From assembly GCF_029892565.1 (NCBI RefSeq), contig NZ_JARXVH010000031.1, positions 1-64,000 on the forward strand: a DNA stretch of 64,000 nt. Direction: 5' to 3'. This document shows positions 50,328 through 58,341 of the stretch, piece after piece; the stretch's first letter is position 1; each line of letters starts with the position of its first letter. The position numbers and the translations under genes are program-made. Under the pieces are notes generated by a model. That model was not told the DNA's origin. It made no database searches and saw only the letters and a program-made list of their open reading frames with translations. The stretch is from Streptomyces pseudovenezuelae (lineage in GTDB: Bacteria; Actinomycetota; Actinomycetes; Streptomycetales; Streptomycetaceae).

Positions 50328-50971
50328 CGCCGGAACTGACGCTGTGGAAGGACCGCGATCCGGCGGCCATGCGCCTGCCGGGTATCCACTACGGCACCCT
50401 CGACGGACCGCCGACCGACCCGGTGGACGCCGTCGCACAACTCGCCTCCGACGGCGTCCAGTTCGTCCAGGTGCACGAGCCCGTGGACCTCACCGATCCG
50501 GACGGCGCGTCCGCGGTCGCCGTCCTCCTCCTCGTCCGGGAACTCACCAGCCACGGCATAGCGGTGGACTGGACCCTGCGCATGCCCGACCCGCCCCAGT
50601 GGCGGGCGCTGAGCCACCTGCACCCCCCGGCAGCCGTCTTCCGCGGCTCCACGGAAGAGGAGAACGAAGACCACGTGGTCACCGCGTGGCGCGACTCGTT
50701 CCACATCGCGAAGTGCGGCTACCGCCGAGGCCCCGGTTTCCTGGAGATCCGCGACCACCGCTGGGGCTCCTTCCGGCGCCTGGTCGTCAACGCCCCCCGG
50801 AGCACGGCGTTCCACGGGCTGCTGGACGGCGTCCCGGTGGTCGCGTCGGCGTCGACGGAACGAGTCCTGGAGCGTCACCTGCGCGAGAACCTGGTCCATC
50901 GCGCCGGGCGCTACTTGTGGTGGACGCCGTACCGCCTACGACGCTGGCCGCTCAGCACGACGATCCCGTAA
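50324..50971 (+). CDS. DUF5825-like RiPP-cluster protein
   Basis: This 215-residue protein is coupled to the radical SAM gene by ATGA. It begins TPELTLWKDRDPAAMRLPGI and contains AVAQLASDGVQFVQVHEPVD, AVLLLVRELTSHGIAVDWTL and FLEIRDHRWGSFRRLVVNAP. I recall this pattern as DUF5825, proteins encoded beside RiPP radical SAM enzymes; activity is unknown. Alternating strands and helices suggest a Rossmann-like or barrel fold. Its 3' end overlaps the convergent sulfotransferase gene by 36 bp. Confidence 0.65.
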   Translation: MTPELTLWKDRDPAAMRLPGIHYGTLDGPPTDPVDAVAQLASDGVQFVQVHEPVDLTDPDGASAVAVLLLVRELTSHGIAVDWTLRMPDPPQWRALSHLHPPAAVFRGSTEEENEDHVVTAWRDSFHIAKCGYRRGPGFLEIRDHRWGSFRRLVVNAPRSTAFHGLLDGVPVVASASTERVLERHLRENLVHRAGRYLWWTPYRLRRWPLSTTIP

Positions 50972-51703
50972 AAACCTCTCCACCCACCGTTCCGTCAACT
51001 CATCGGCCTGACGCCTGATCCCCGGCGCCGGCACCGACGCGGGAGCCCCGACGCCGAGGAAGTCCAGGCAGCCCAACAGTCCTGCCTCGTAGTCGGCGAC
51101 CAGATCCTCGTAGACGACAGCATGCGGGACGACACCGTGCCGCCCGAAGTACTCCTCCCAGACCAACGCATCGCGGTCCAGCATCAGCAGATGCCGGCGG
51201 ATCTCCTCATAGCTGTACCGGGGCGCGGCGCGCGTGCTCCCCTCCGGCAGAAAGGTCCCGTCCAGGATCCAGACACCGGTCTGCTCGGCCATGGAGTACG
51301 ACACCGCCTGCCGCACCCTGTCCCTACGCTGGATCCAGATGTACCGGGGTACCTGGAGGATGTCGTACGGGTCGACCTCCAGGCTCCCGAGGTGCCCCGC
51401 GTGGATCCGCAGCCCGAACACACCGTTGGGGCTGGTCCGCCACGTCATCAGCTGCCGCACATAGCCCGCCGCCAACTCCTGCGGATCGCCGGAGTCGAAT
51501 CCCCACCGTTCGAAGAAGTCCAGCACGAAGGCGTCGGCGAAGTAGTCCTCGGCGAAGCCGGCCAACCCGGTGTGCCACAGGGCGCGGGCAAGCATGTTGC
51601 TGCCGCACCGGGGCGTCGACGCGAGCACGTAACGGACCGGCGGCAGACCGGTGAAGGGCGGGAAGTCGAACTCCGGGCCGTTGGTCCGATAGCGCAGCAC
51701 CAT
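50936..51703 (-). CDS. Stf0-like sulfotransferase
   Basis: This is a 255-residue PAPS-dependent sulfotransferase of the Stf0 type. The 5'-phosphosulfate loop is YVLASTPRCGSNMLARALWH (about residues 26-45). A second segment is VPRYIWIQRRDRVRQAVSYS, the usual IxLxRRDxVxxAVS 3'-phosphate-binding motif, and VVYEDLVADYEAGLLGCLDF is near the end. The start ATG 51703 follows GAAGG; longer frames reach 51802. Stf0 enzymes sulfate sugars in mycobacteria, but here the gene ends against the RiPP operon and the core has three Tyr, so peptide sulfation is plausible. Confidence 0.85.
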   Translation of the reverse strand: MVLRYRTNGPEFDFPPFTGLPPVRYVLASTPRCGSNMLARALWHTGLAGFAEDYFADAFVLDFFERWGFDSGDPQELAAGYVRQLMTWRTSPNGVFGLRIHAGHLGSLEVDPYDILQVPRYIWIQRRDRVRQAVSYSMAEQTGVWILDGTFLPEGSTRAAPRYSYEEIRRHLLMLDRDALVWEEYFGRHGVVPHAVVYEDLVADYEAGLLGCLDFLGVGAPASVPAPGIRRQADELTERWVERFLRDRRAERPAS

Positions 51704-51839
51704 GAGAACACCTTCGCGCCCGAAACCAGTGGTTGTCACCGGCTCCATCGCGTTCCGGCCCCGGTGCGCGACAACGGCCTGGGGGTGCAGGGTGACCGGC
51801 ATGTTCCCCAGACTTCTCGGAGACGGAACTACGCGCGGT

Positions 51840-52043
51840 CCCTACTCGGAAGCGCTGCATGAGTCCTTGATGGAGGACTGCCGCGCACGCGGCCAGCGCC
51901 GGCCAGTGGATGCACAGTGCCATCGTGCAATCACAGATCGGCTCGTCGACCTCGGCTGGATCGCCAGGGACAAAGTCCCACGCAGCGTGAACATCACCGC
52001 CCAAGGGGAAGCCGGCCTCGCGGCGCTCGTTTCGCCCTCTTGA
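51840..52043 (+). pseudogene. C-terminal fragment of an ArsR-like regulator
   Basis: The frame reads LHESLMEDCRARGQRRPVDA, ITDRLVDLGWIARDKVPRSV and NITAQGEAGLAALVSPS. The DxLxxxGWIxRxxxxRxVxIT pattern is common at the end of ArsR-like repressors (LLxxxxxxGWLRRDPxSRAVRLTPAG). No N-terminal HTH precedes it. It is a decayed fragment at best. Confidence 0.35.
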
Positions 52044-52342
52044 TGTCGCCCCAACTCACCGACCGCACGCGCTCCGTCAACAACCCCATGGCCGAAGGGA
52101 GTTCGTCAAGTCGCCGGTCGTTCCGTTCACCGCCTGCCGCACGTTCTTCGACTGGTGGCGGCAAGGCGAGTCGCCCGCCATCCAACCTGCCGTACTGGGA
52201 CAGTGTGCAGAGTCCTCGCCGGGAAGCCTCACGGCCAACGCTCCAGAGGTTTCTGACCCCTACGGATCGCCTCGGGCCAACCGCACGCGCACCATCCTCG
52301 TGCTTGCACGGGCCACGGCAACGGGCCGGCACCCGGCTGGGG

Positions 52343-52800
52343 TCAACACTTGGTCACGAAGACGTGCGCGGCGGTCTGTGCGGGAAGTTCGGCGGCCTCC
52401 TTGCCGTTGCCAACGATCACGCCGCCGGGCGAGGACGTCACGCTCACGACCGCGCCCATCTGCACCCCGGCGTGGCGCAAGGGTGCACATCCGTTGGAGG
52501 TCGGTTTGGATCAGCTCCCTGATACGTCGTACGACTGCGCTCGCGCCGTTCGGCCCGGGATCGAGGTCGCTGAGCAGGACCATGCTTTCGTCGGGGAGCG
52601 GATCCACGGCGCTCTTCTCGCCCAGCTCCTCCAAGCCCGGGATCGGGTTGCCGTACGGCGACTCGGTGGGGTGGTTGAGCAGCTTGAGCACGCGCCGCTC
52701 CACGGCCTCACTCATCACATGCTCCCAGCGGCACGCTTCGGCGTGCACCTGTTCCCACTCCAGCCCGACCACGTCGACAAGCAGGCACTCCGCGGGCCGC
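52343..52800 (-). pseudogene. DtxR/IdeR-family metal repressor, truncated
   Basis: Reading leftward, VVGLEWEQVHAEACRWEHVM, EAVERRVLKLLNHPTESPYG and NPIPGLEELGEKS are the metal-binding/dimer domain of DtxR-type repressors (the HxEACRxEHxxS signature). The N-terminal DNA-binding domain is missing. After about 52470 the sensible reading moves to another frame (AAVVSVTSSPGGVIVGN, then ELPAQTAAHVFVTKC and stop at 52343-52345). It is thus truncated and frameshifted, and non-functional. Confidence 0.78.
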
Positions 52801-52865
52801 GGTACGCACCGGTCCCGTACCCGTCCCACGCATGTGCACGGGCCCGGTGCACGAAAGCGCTGGCG

Positions 52866-54251
52866 TCAGCGATGGAGGGCGGCTCCCAGTTGCGCGCCCG
52901 TCGTAGGGGCGGCCAGCGTGCCCGGCCCGAAGCTCACCGACCCGTCGGCGGTGATCCCCGTCGCCGTACCGGGAAAGACCCACACCGAGCCGGAGCCGGT
53001 GTTTTCCCCGGGCGCGCCGACCACCACGTACCCGTCGAGGACGGCCGTGCTGCCACCGAAGCGGTCGTCCGCCTCGGCCGTTCCCGGCACCTCGGCGGTG
53101 TTCTGCGTGAAGGCCTGCGCCCCCGCGCCGGTGAGGCCGGCCGGGCCGCCCTTGAGGACGACGAACATGCCGGCGTCCTGGGTGGTGCCGACGTCCTCGC
53201 CGGGCACGCCCGTGACGATGTCGGCGTGCCCGTCGTGGTCGATGTCGCCGACCGCCACGTCGCTGCCGAAGCGGTCACCGCTCTCGCCGGTACCCGGCAC
53301 ATCGAGAGAGTCCTGGCTGAGGAGCGTGGCCCGGGACGCGAGGCCGTCCGGAGTGCCGCGCACCGCCCCCACCAGCCCGCCGGGGCCCGAGGTGCTGCGC
53401 CCGAAGACAACGTCCTGGCGTCCGTCGCCGTCGATGTCGCCGAGGCCGACGCTGTCCACGGCAGCGGTGTCCGGTGCGGCGATCGCCGCACCGGGCACAA
53501 GACCGTCGTGCGTGCCCCGGAACAGACGCAGCCGGGGCACGGCCGTGGGGGAAGGACTGCTGCTGGCGACCAGGTCGGTGATGCCGTCACGGTCGAGGTC
53601 GCCGGACGCCATTGCGTACAGCCGGGCGTCCGCGCCCGCGAGGGCATTGGTGCGAGCGGGGCCGCTGGTGCGGTCGAACGGGCCGTACAGCACACGGTCA
53701 CCGGTGACCAGGTCAAGATGTCCGTCGCCGTCGAAGTCCCCGGCACGGGTCGGTGACGTCCCCTGGACGGTGGCGGTGGCGGCGCCCAGCCCGCCGACAC
53801 CGCCCCACAGGATGGTGTACCGGCCGACGTCCTGTGCGTCGCCGATGTCCTCGCCGGGAGAGGAGACGACCAGGTCGGTGAAACCGTCCGAGTCGAGGTC
53901 CGCCGCCGTGAGGTGGGCGCCGAAGCGGTCACCGGTCTCCGCCGTGCCCGGAATGCCGTAGCGGTTCTGGCTGACCAGCTGACGCTTGACGCCGTTGGGA
54001 CCCTCCGCCATGCCGTAGTCAACGGCGATGTACCCGGCGCCCGCCTTGCCGTTGATAGTGCCTCCCGGGGCGCCGATGGCGACGTCGGAGTACCCGTCGC
54101 CGTCGAAGTCGGCACGGGCGGACGCGGGGTCGGCTGCAGACAGGGACTTCGGCGAGGTGCCATAGGCATGGGGCGCGGCGTTCGCCGTCCCCGTGACGGC
54201 GGCGAGGGCCATCGCTGCGATGACGGGCAGGTGGCGTCTTCGGGTAGGCAT
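52866..54251 (-). CDS. Secreted FG-GAP/integrin-alpha-repeat protein
   Basis: This is a 461-residue exported protein. The signal peptide is MPTRRRHLPVIAAMALAAVT with a likely cut after TANA. At least six FG-GAP beta-propeller repeats follow, each with a DxDxDGxxD calcium loop: DFDGDGYSDVAIGAPGG, DLDSDGFTDLVVSSPGED, DFDGDGHLDLVTGD, DLDRDGITDLVASS, DIDGDGRQDVVFGRS and DIDHDGHADIVTGVPGED. It starts at ATG 54251 behind GAGGGG. In Streptomyces such proteins are secreted adhesin-like or enzyme-associated propellers. No enzyme domain is attached here. Confidence 0.9.
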   Translation of the reverse strand: MPTRRRHLPVIAAMALAAVTGTANAAPHAYGTSPKSLSAADPASARADFDGDGYSDVAIGAPGGTINGKAGAGYIAVDYGMAEGPNGVKRQLVSQNRYGIPGTAETGDRFGAHLTAADLDSDGFTDLVVSSPGEDIGDAQDVGRYTILWGGVGGLGAATATVQGTSPTRAGDFDGDGHLDLVTGDRVLYGPFDRTSGPARTNALAGADARLYAMASGDLDRDGITDLVASSSPSPTAVPRLRLFRGTHDGLVPGAAIAAPDTAAVDSVGLGDIDGDGRQDVVFGRSTSGPGGLVGAVRGTPDGLASRATLLSQDSLDVPGTGESGDRFGSDVAVGDIDHDGHADIVTGVPGEDVGTTQDAGMFVVLKGGPAGLTGAGAQAFTQNTAEVPGTAEADDRFGGSTAVLDGYVVVGAPGENTGSGSVWVFPGTATGITADGSVSFGPGTLAAPTTGAQLGAALHR

Positions 54252-54889
54252 GGCGAACCCCTCACGATTGGCGGGTGAACGGCAGGTGCCGATGCACCGC
54301 ACCCGACAAGACCCTCCGGGGGCGCGGTTGGTTGTACCGCCCTCACGTCACGAGCACCAACAGACAGCCAGAAAGCCAGCCGGCCCGTGCAACAAGATCG
54401 AGAACCGGCTGCTCAGCGCTCATTTTTGACGTTTTCCAAGGTCAGAAGTGCTGATCCGTGCCAGTCCTGTGTGATGTTCTTGCCGCCTTCACGCTCACCG
54501 AGCGCGCCGAGTTCATCGGGGATGCTCCGGTGCAGCTGCTGGATGGTGGCTTCGTTCGTTGGATGTGTGGTCACCGAGGGGAGCGAGGTTCGGTTTGCGG
54601 CGAGGCTTCGGACACGAGAAGCACCTCGGCGACGTCGTCGCCAGTTATGGCATCGACCTCGACGTGATTCACGCGTGGAGGTCGTTGCGAAGCCTGCTGG
54701 GGGTTCGCTGGCTGGTCGAGCACAGCTTCGACGCGTTCGCGCCCGGCTATGAGGGCGACGTGCTGAGATCCCGCATGTGAGGCAGCGCGGCCGAGGGTGA
54801 CGACGGCCCAGTGCAGACGGTCCACTTGAGACGGCCCGCGCGTCGTCTTGCGGACTCGGCTGGCGAATCCCGGCGACAACACGACCGTC
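54252..54889. other. About 640 bp with only scrappy coding signals
   Basis: After the FG-GAP promoter region, the plus strand near 54590-54780 has a short coding-like stretch (HEKHLGDVVASYGIDLDVIH, LLGVRWLVEHSFDAF) and the minus strand near 54420-54570 another (ATIQQLHRSIPDELGALGER). I cannot assign either. They may be transposase scraps. Confidence 0.35.
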
Positions 54890-55460
54890 ACTCCCGGATG
54901 CGGTCGGGAACCCTGCCCCGGCCGGCGGACGGCGGTGTTCCATCGGAATTCCAGACCATCGCTGTCGGAACATGCGGTGATTGGGCGCGAGGGCGGCGAT
55001 CAGCCCAAGGGCGGGTTCGTTGCTGGGCAGTACGGACGCCTTGAGGGGAACGAAGTCATGCCGGGTCGCCGTGTCCCGTAGTGCGGTGAGCAATTGTGTG
55101 GCGATACCCGGTGCTGCCAGGCGTCCGCGACGACGACGGCGACTTCCGCGGCGCGCGCGTCGTCCGGAGTGACGGCGTAACGTGCGACGCCGACGATTTC
55201 GCCCTTCTCCCACGCGCTCAGGGCTTCCCGCCGGTGATGATCGACGTCGAGAAGATGGTCGAGGAGGCGTTCGCTGAGGCCGTTCAGTGCCCCTTGGAAA
55301 CGCAGGTACCGGGTCTGCGGGGAGAGCCGGGGGCAGAGGTCCCGCAGTCGCCGCCGGTCTCCCGGCTGCCCCAGGGCCCGGACAACCGTCGAGAGGTGTG
55401 CGCCGCGCGGACGGCGGACGTCCCGGATGGATCCTGGACCGTGACGGGTGACTAGTGAGT
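54890..55460 (-). pseudogene. GNAT acetyltransferase with one frameshift
   Basis: From about 55455 leftward: RRLRDLCPRLSPQTRYLRFQ, LDVDHHRREALSAWEKGEIV and ARAAEVAVVVADAWQ are in one frame. After about 55117 the reading continues in another: APGIATQLLTALRDTATRHD, FVPLKASVLPSNEPALGLIA. Together they form the core of a GNAT N-acetyltransferase, including the acetyl-CoA loop (usually QxxGxG/A) at the break. A one-base deletion near 55117 disables it unless it is a sequencing error. Confidence 0.7.
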
Positions 55461-55917
55461 ATGACCTGGCATGGTTGGGCCGCTAGCAGCCTTACCTTTG
55501 ACGTCAAGAGTCAGGCGGCAGGGCAGCGCCGACCGTCCCCGCTTCGAGTCACCTCGGCAGTCTCGCCTGTCTTGCTCGCCCTGCCTGACTCTACTGGGGC
55601 CACCCGAAGGTCGAAGGTCCAGGTCCGTCGGGGGTTGCGCCAAGAATGCGCCAACGTACGGATTCGGAGGGGACGTGGCCGCGTCTGCCCCGCTGCCTGG
55701 CGTTCTTGCCTCTGTGCGTCTCCCCCGCCTCCACAGATCTGTGGGCGCGGCACTTGCTCCGCACCACTTGCCAGCGAGGTCACAGCCGTCCGGCCGCACT
55801 CCGGCTCCGCTCGACCAACTCGGCCTGATCGAGCCGGTATTTAGTCACAACCTCACACAGACGGCACGTGTCTGACCTGTCAGGAGCAAAACACAGCTAA
55901 CCGCTCAAGGGGGAAAT

Positions 55918-56367
55918 ATGAGATTCAGGCGTTCCGTACTCATCGGTGCCGCCGCGGCGGCCCTGGCGGTCGGCGCCACGACCGCACTGGCCGGGCCGGC
56001 ATCCGCAGCCCCGAACACCACCCCGCAGAAGGTCTGCGGGAGCAGCTACAAGACCGTCAACTCAACGCCCGTCGGCACGCAGGGCACGGTCTACCTGACC
56101 TACAACGCCTCCAACGGCAAGAACTGCGTCGCGACCATCCGCACCAACCCCGGTGTCGCGCGGGAGATGGGTGCGTACGTCTACATTCCCGACACCGACG
56201 CGTACGCCCAGGACGAGGGCGTGTACACGTCGTACGCGGGACCGGGATATGTGTACGGCAAGGGCCACTGCGTCGACTGGGGTGGGCACATCGACAACGT
56301 GTACACCTACGTGACCGGCTCCAACTGTGCCGCGTTGAAGGAGCACCGAGTCACCACGGTCCGTTGA
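55918..56367 (+). CDS. Secreted spore-associated-protein-like protein
   Basis: This is a 149-residue exported protein. The signal peptide MRFRRSVLIGAAAAALAVGA is followed by a cut near PASAA. The mature part has KVCGSSYKTVNSTPVGTQGT, VYLTYNASNGKNCVATIRTN, SYAGPGYVYGKGHCVDWGG and four Cys. This pattern resembles SapA-type spore-associated proteins of Streptomyces (YxxAGPxYxYAKGxCVxWGG). GGGGG before ATG 55918 serves as the ribosome binding site. It probably coats or binds the spore or aerial-hypha surface. Confidence 0.82.
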   Translation: MRFRRSVLIGAAAAALAVGATTALAGPASAAPNTTPQKVCGSSYKTVNSTPVGTQGTVYLTYNASNGKNCVATIRTNPGVAREMGAYVYIPDTDAYAQDEGVYTSYAGPGYVYGKGHCVDWGGHIDNVYTYVTGSNCAALKEHRVTTVR

Positions 56368-56449
56368 CCCGGGCGTGACCGCGGTCCCGGTGGCTTCCCG
56401 TCGGAAGGGAGCCCGCCGGGACCGTTCGCGTCACCTGCGCCCCACCCTG

Positions 56450-56704
56450 ATGAAGGAACTCAAGAGCAGCCCGAAGATCCGAGCCCTGCGTGAGGGCGAC
56501 TGGACCGACTACGACGACGTGGACCGGCTGACTGTCCGGCGTGGGTCGCGACGTGAGCCCGAGGACATTGCGCTGCGTCTCGCCGAGTGGGCACACGAGG
56601 AGCTCACGGTCCTCAAGGACGCAGGGACACCCGCCGCCCCTGAGCGGCGCTTTCTCACCCCGGCCACCGCCCACACGGCGCTGGCGCCCACCCCTCTTCG
56701 ATAG
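56450..56704 (+). CDS. Possible fragment of an unknown protein
   Basis: An ATG at 56450 opens a frame with strong Streptomyces third-base GC: MKELKSSPKIRALREGDWTD, DDVDRLTVRRGSRREPEDIA and LRLAEWAHEELTVLKDAGTP. The codon use looks real, but there is no good ribosome binding site and no known family, so it may be the end of a lost gene. Confidence 0.35.
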   Translation: MKELKSSPKIRALREGDWTDYDDVDRLTVRRGSRREPEDIALRLAEWAHEELTVLKDAGTPAAPERRFLTPATAHTALAPTPLR

Positions 56705-56724
56705 GAGGCGGCGCCCGGCAGCCC

Positions 56725-57006
56725 CGTCACGCTTCTGTGCGTGCCGCGCTCACCGTCCGAGGCGAGAGTCGTACCAGCTACGAGCGCACGAAGTTCAAGC
56801 ACTGGACCGATGCGGACAATGGCGGCTGCAATATGCAGGCGGAGGTCCTCAAGACCGAGGCGGTCACGGCACCCGAGCAGGACCCCAAGTGTGCTCTGAC
56901 CAGGGGTAGTTGGTATTCGTCGTATGACGACCAGTACCTCGATGCCGCGAAGAAGCTGGACGTCGACCAACTCGCATCTGTACCCGGGACGGGCCAGCGT
57001 GGATGA
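56725..57006 (+). pseudogene. HNH-endonuclease-family (GmrSD/DUF1524-like) fragment
   Basis: The frame contains SRTSYERTKFKHWTDADNGG, CNMQAEVLKTEAVTAPEQDP and GSWYSSYDDQYLDAAKKLDV, then DQLASVPGTG and stop. Secreted Streptomyces HNH nucleases have YxRxxFxHWxDxDGDGCDTR, then EVL, GxWxSYYDDxxxxxASxLDIDHxVPLAEAW. Here the catalytic region after LD(I/V)D is lost: DHxVP is replaced by DQLASV and a stop. It is a truncated, inactive copy. Confidence 0.65.
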
Positions 57007-57281
57007 GGGTGCTGTTCAGCAGGTCGACGGCATACCGCTGACAACTCTCTACTGCTCCGACTGCGGTGCCTGTCCCTTACATCGGCGATGCTGTCCCTGT
57101 GATGCCCCAGGATGAAAGCCCGACCGACAGCCAAATCGCCGATGACCGCCTGCCCGATCCGCGTTTGAAGCAGGCAGCCGCGCCCCCTAGGGATGCGGCT
57201 GGCGACGTCGGAGCCGATGAACGCGACCATGCCCCTACAGCCAGCCCGGGCGGGCCGGTCCCCGTCGCGCCGTCCGTACGT

Positions 57282-57317
57282 ATCAGGGCCCGGAAGCAGC
57301 TGCTTCCGGGCCCTGAT
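57282..57317. terminator. 36-bp perfect palindrome after third csp
   Basis: The 18-bp halves 57282-57299 and 57300-57317 are exact complements (ATCAGGGCCCGGAAGCAG and its inverse), forming a hairpin 10 bp beyond the minus-strand csp stop. It is the most perfect hairpin in the window. Confidence 0.85.
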
Positions 57318-57326
57318 GACGAGGGG

Positions 57327-57530
57327 TCAGGCAGGCGTGATGTTCTCTGCCTGCGGGCCCTTCTGCCCCTGGGTGATGTCGAAGGTCACCTTCTGACCTT
57401 CCTGCAGCTCACGGAAACCGGAAGCGTTGATGTTGGAGTAGTGCGCGAAGACGTCCGCCCCGCCGCCGTCCTGCTCGATGAAGCCGAAACCCTTTTCGGC
57501 GTTGAACCACTTCACGGTTCCGCTGGCCAT
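57327..57530 (-). CDS. Cold-shock protein (CspA family), third copy
   Basis: This is a 67-residue cold-shock domain protein with RNP1 KGFGFIEQ and RNP2 VFAHYSNI, on the minus strand, ending in KGPQAENITPA. The start ATG 57530 follows GAGAGGGA. It shares more with the copy at 21388 in RNP1-RNP2 but with 26741 in the tail (FRELQEGQ, QAENI), so the three copies look like a small family that diverged or recombined. An 18-bp-arm palindrome forms its terminator. Confidence 0.97.
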   Translation of the reverse strand: MASGTVKWFNAEKGFGFIEQDGGGADVFAHYSNINASGFRELQEGQKVTFDITQGQKGPQAENITPA

Positions 57531-57769
57531 ACCGGTCCCTCTCATTCGCTGTCGGGAACCGCACCGCGCGGCCCCGGAGGTACTCGCCCTGGTCCAGCCA
57601 CCGCACAGCAAAACGCCCACGCAACAGCGCGGGCAGGTACTACGAACCACGGCATCTGACGCCGACGCTACACGGCCACGCCGTCCTCCACCAGAGATCA
57701 ACAGCCACACACAGCACCGCGTCCGCCGAACGATGTAGGGCGTCCCCGCAACGGCTCGGGGCCTGCTGA

Positions 57770-58094
57770 CCGGGATTCACCGACCTGATGAAGGCGCAGA
57801 AGATCCGTTACTGGGGTGTGAGCAATCTGGACGTCGCCGACATGGTCGAGCTGGCTGCCCTCCCCGGCGGCGACGCCGTGGCCGTCGACCAGGTGCTGTA
57901 CAACTTCTCCCGGCGCGGCATCGAGTGGGATCTGCTCCCTTGATGCCGCGGGGCCGGGAGGGACGGTCATGGCCTGCTCCCATCGAGCAGGGGCTGCTAA
58001 AGGTCGAGGCTCTGGGTGCTGTGGCCCGGGCCCTCGGAGCCACGCCGCCCAGGTGGCACTCGCCTGGATGCTGGAACAGGGGGTGGCCGCGGAA
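57770..58094 (+). pseudogene. Aldo/keto reductase C-terminal part, frameshifted
   Basis: KAQKIRYWGVSNLDVADMVE, LAALPGGDAVAVDQVLYNFS and RRGIEWDLLP are in one frame. After a break near 57945, SPIEQGLLKVEALGAVARAL and, in a further frame, AQVALAWMLEQGVAAE follow. This is the order of an aldo/keto reductase (IRxWGVSNFxxxxM, VDQVLYNLSRRGIEWDLLPWC, YSPIEQG, GATPAQVALAWVL). The N-terminal barrel is missing and at least two shifts are present. Confidence 0.72.
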
Positions 58095-58200
58095 CGGCAC
58101 CTGGCACCGGGTCCTCACCCGGCTCCAGTCTCCGGCCGACGCGAAGGGTGCGATCACGTGGGACCCGAGCGTCGACTCCACGGTCTGCCGCGCCGCCACG
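58095..58200 (+). mobile_element. IS5-family transposase scrap
   Basis: TWHRVLTRLQSPADAKGAIT followed by WDPSVDSTVCRA matches the middle of IS5-type transposases (WxxVLxxLQxxADAxGxITWDVSVDSTxxRA), where the Asp is part of the DDE site. Only about 35 residues remain, placed directly against the aldo/keto reductase remnant. Confidence 0.65.
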
Positions 58201-58341
58201 TCGCCGAACTCATCGTGGAGTGGGGCCGGACGGGACACCGCGCGAGGGATATCCGCCACAAGCTGGAACGCAGCATGGCCACGCGCGCGCGATCCTGCGC
58301 CCCGAACCCGGCTGACCGGTGCTCAGCCCCTCGCGGCGTCG

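Noticed and set aside
55460..55900. Partial inverted GAGTCAGGC repeats, possibly an IS end
   Set aside because: The arms match over only nine bases and no transposase is adjacent, so I do not call an element.
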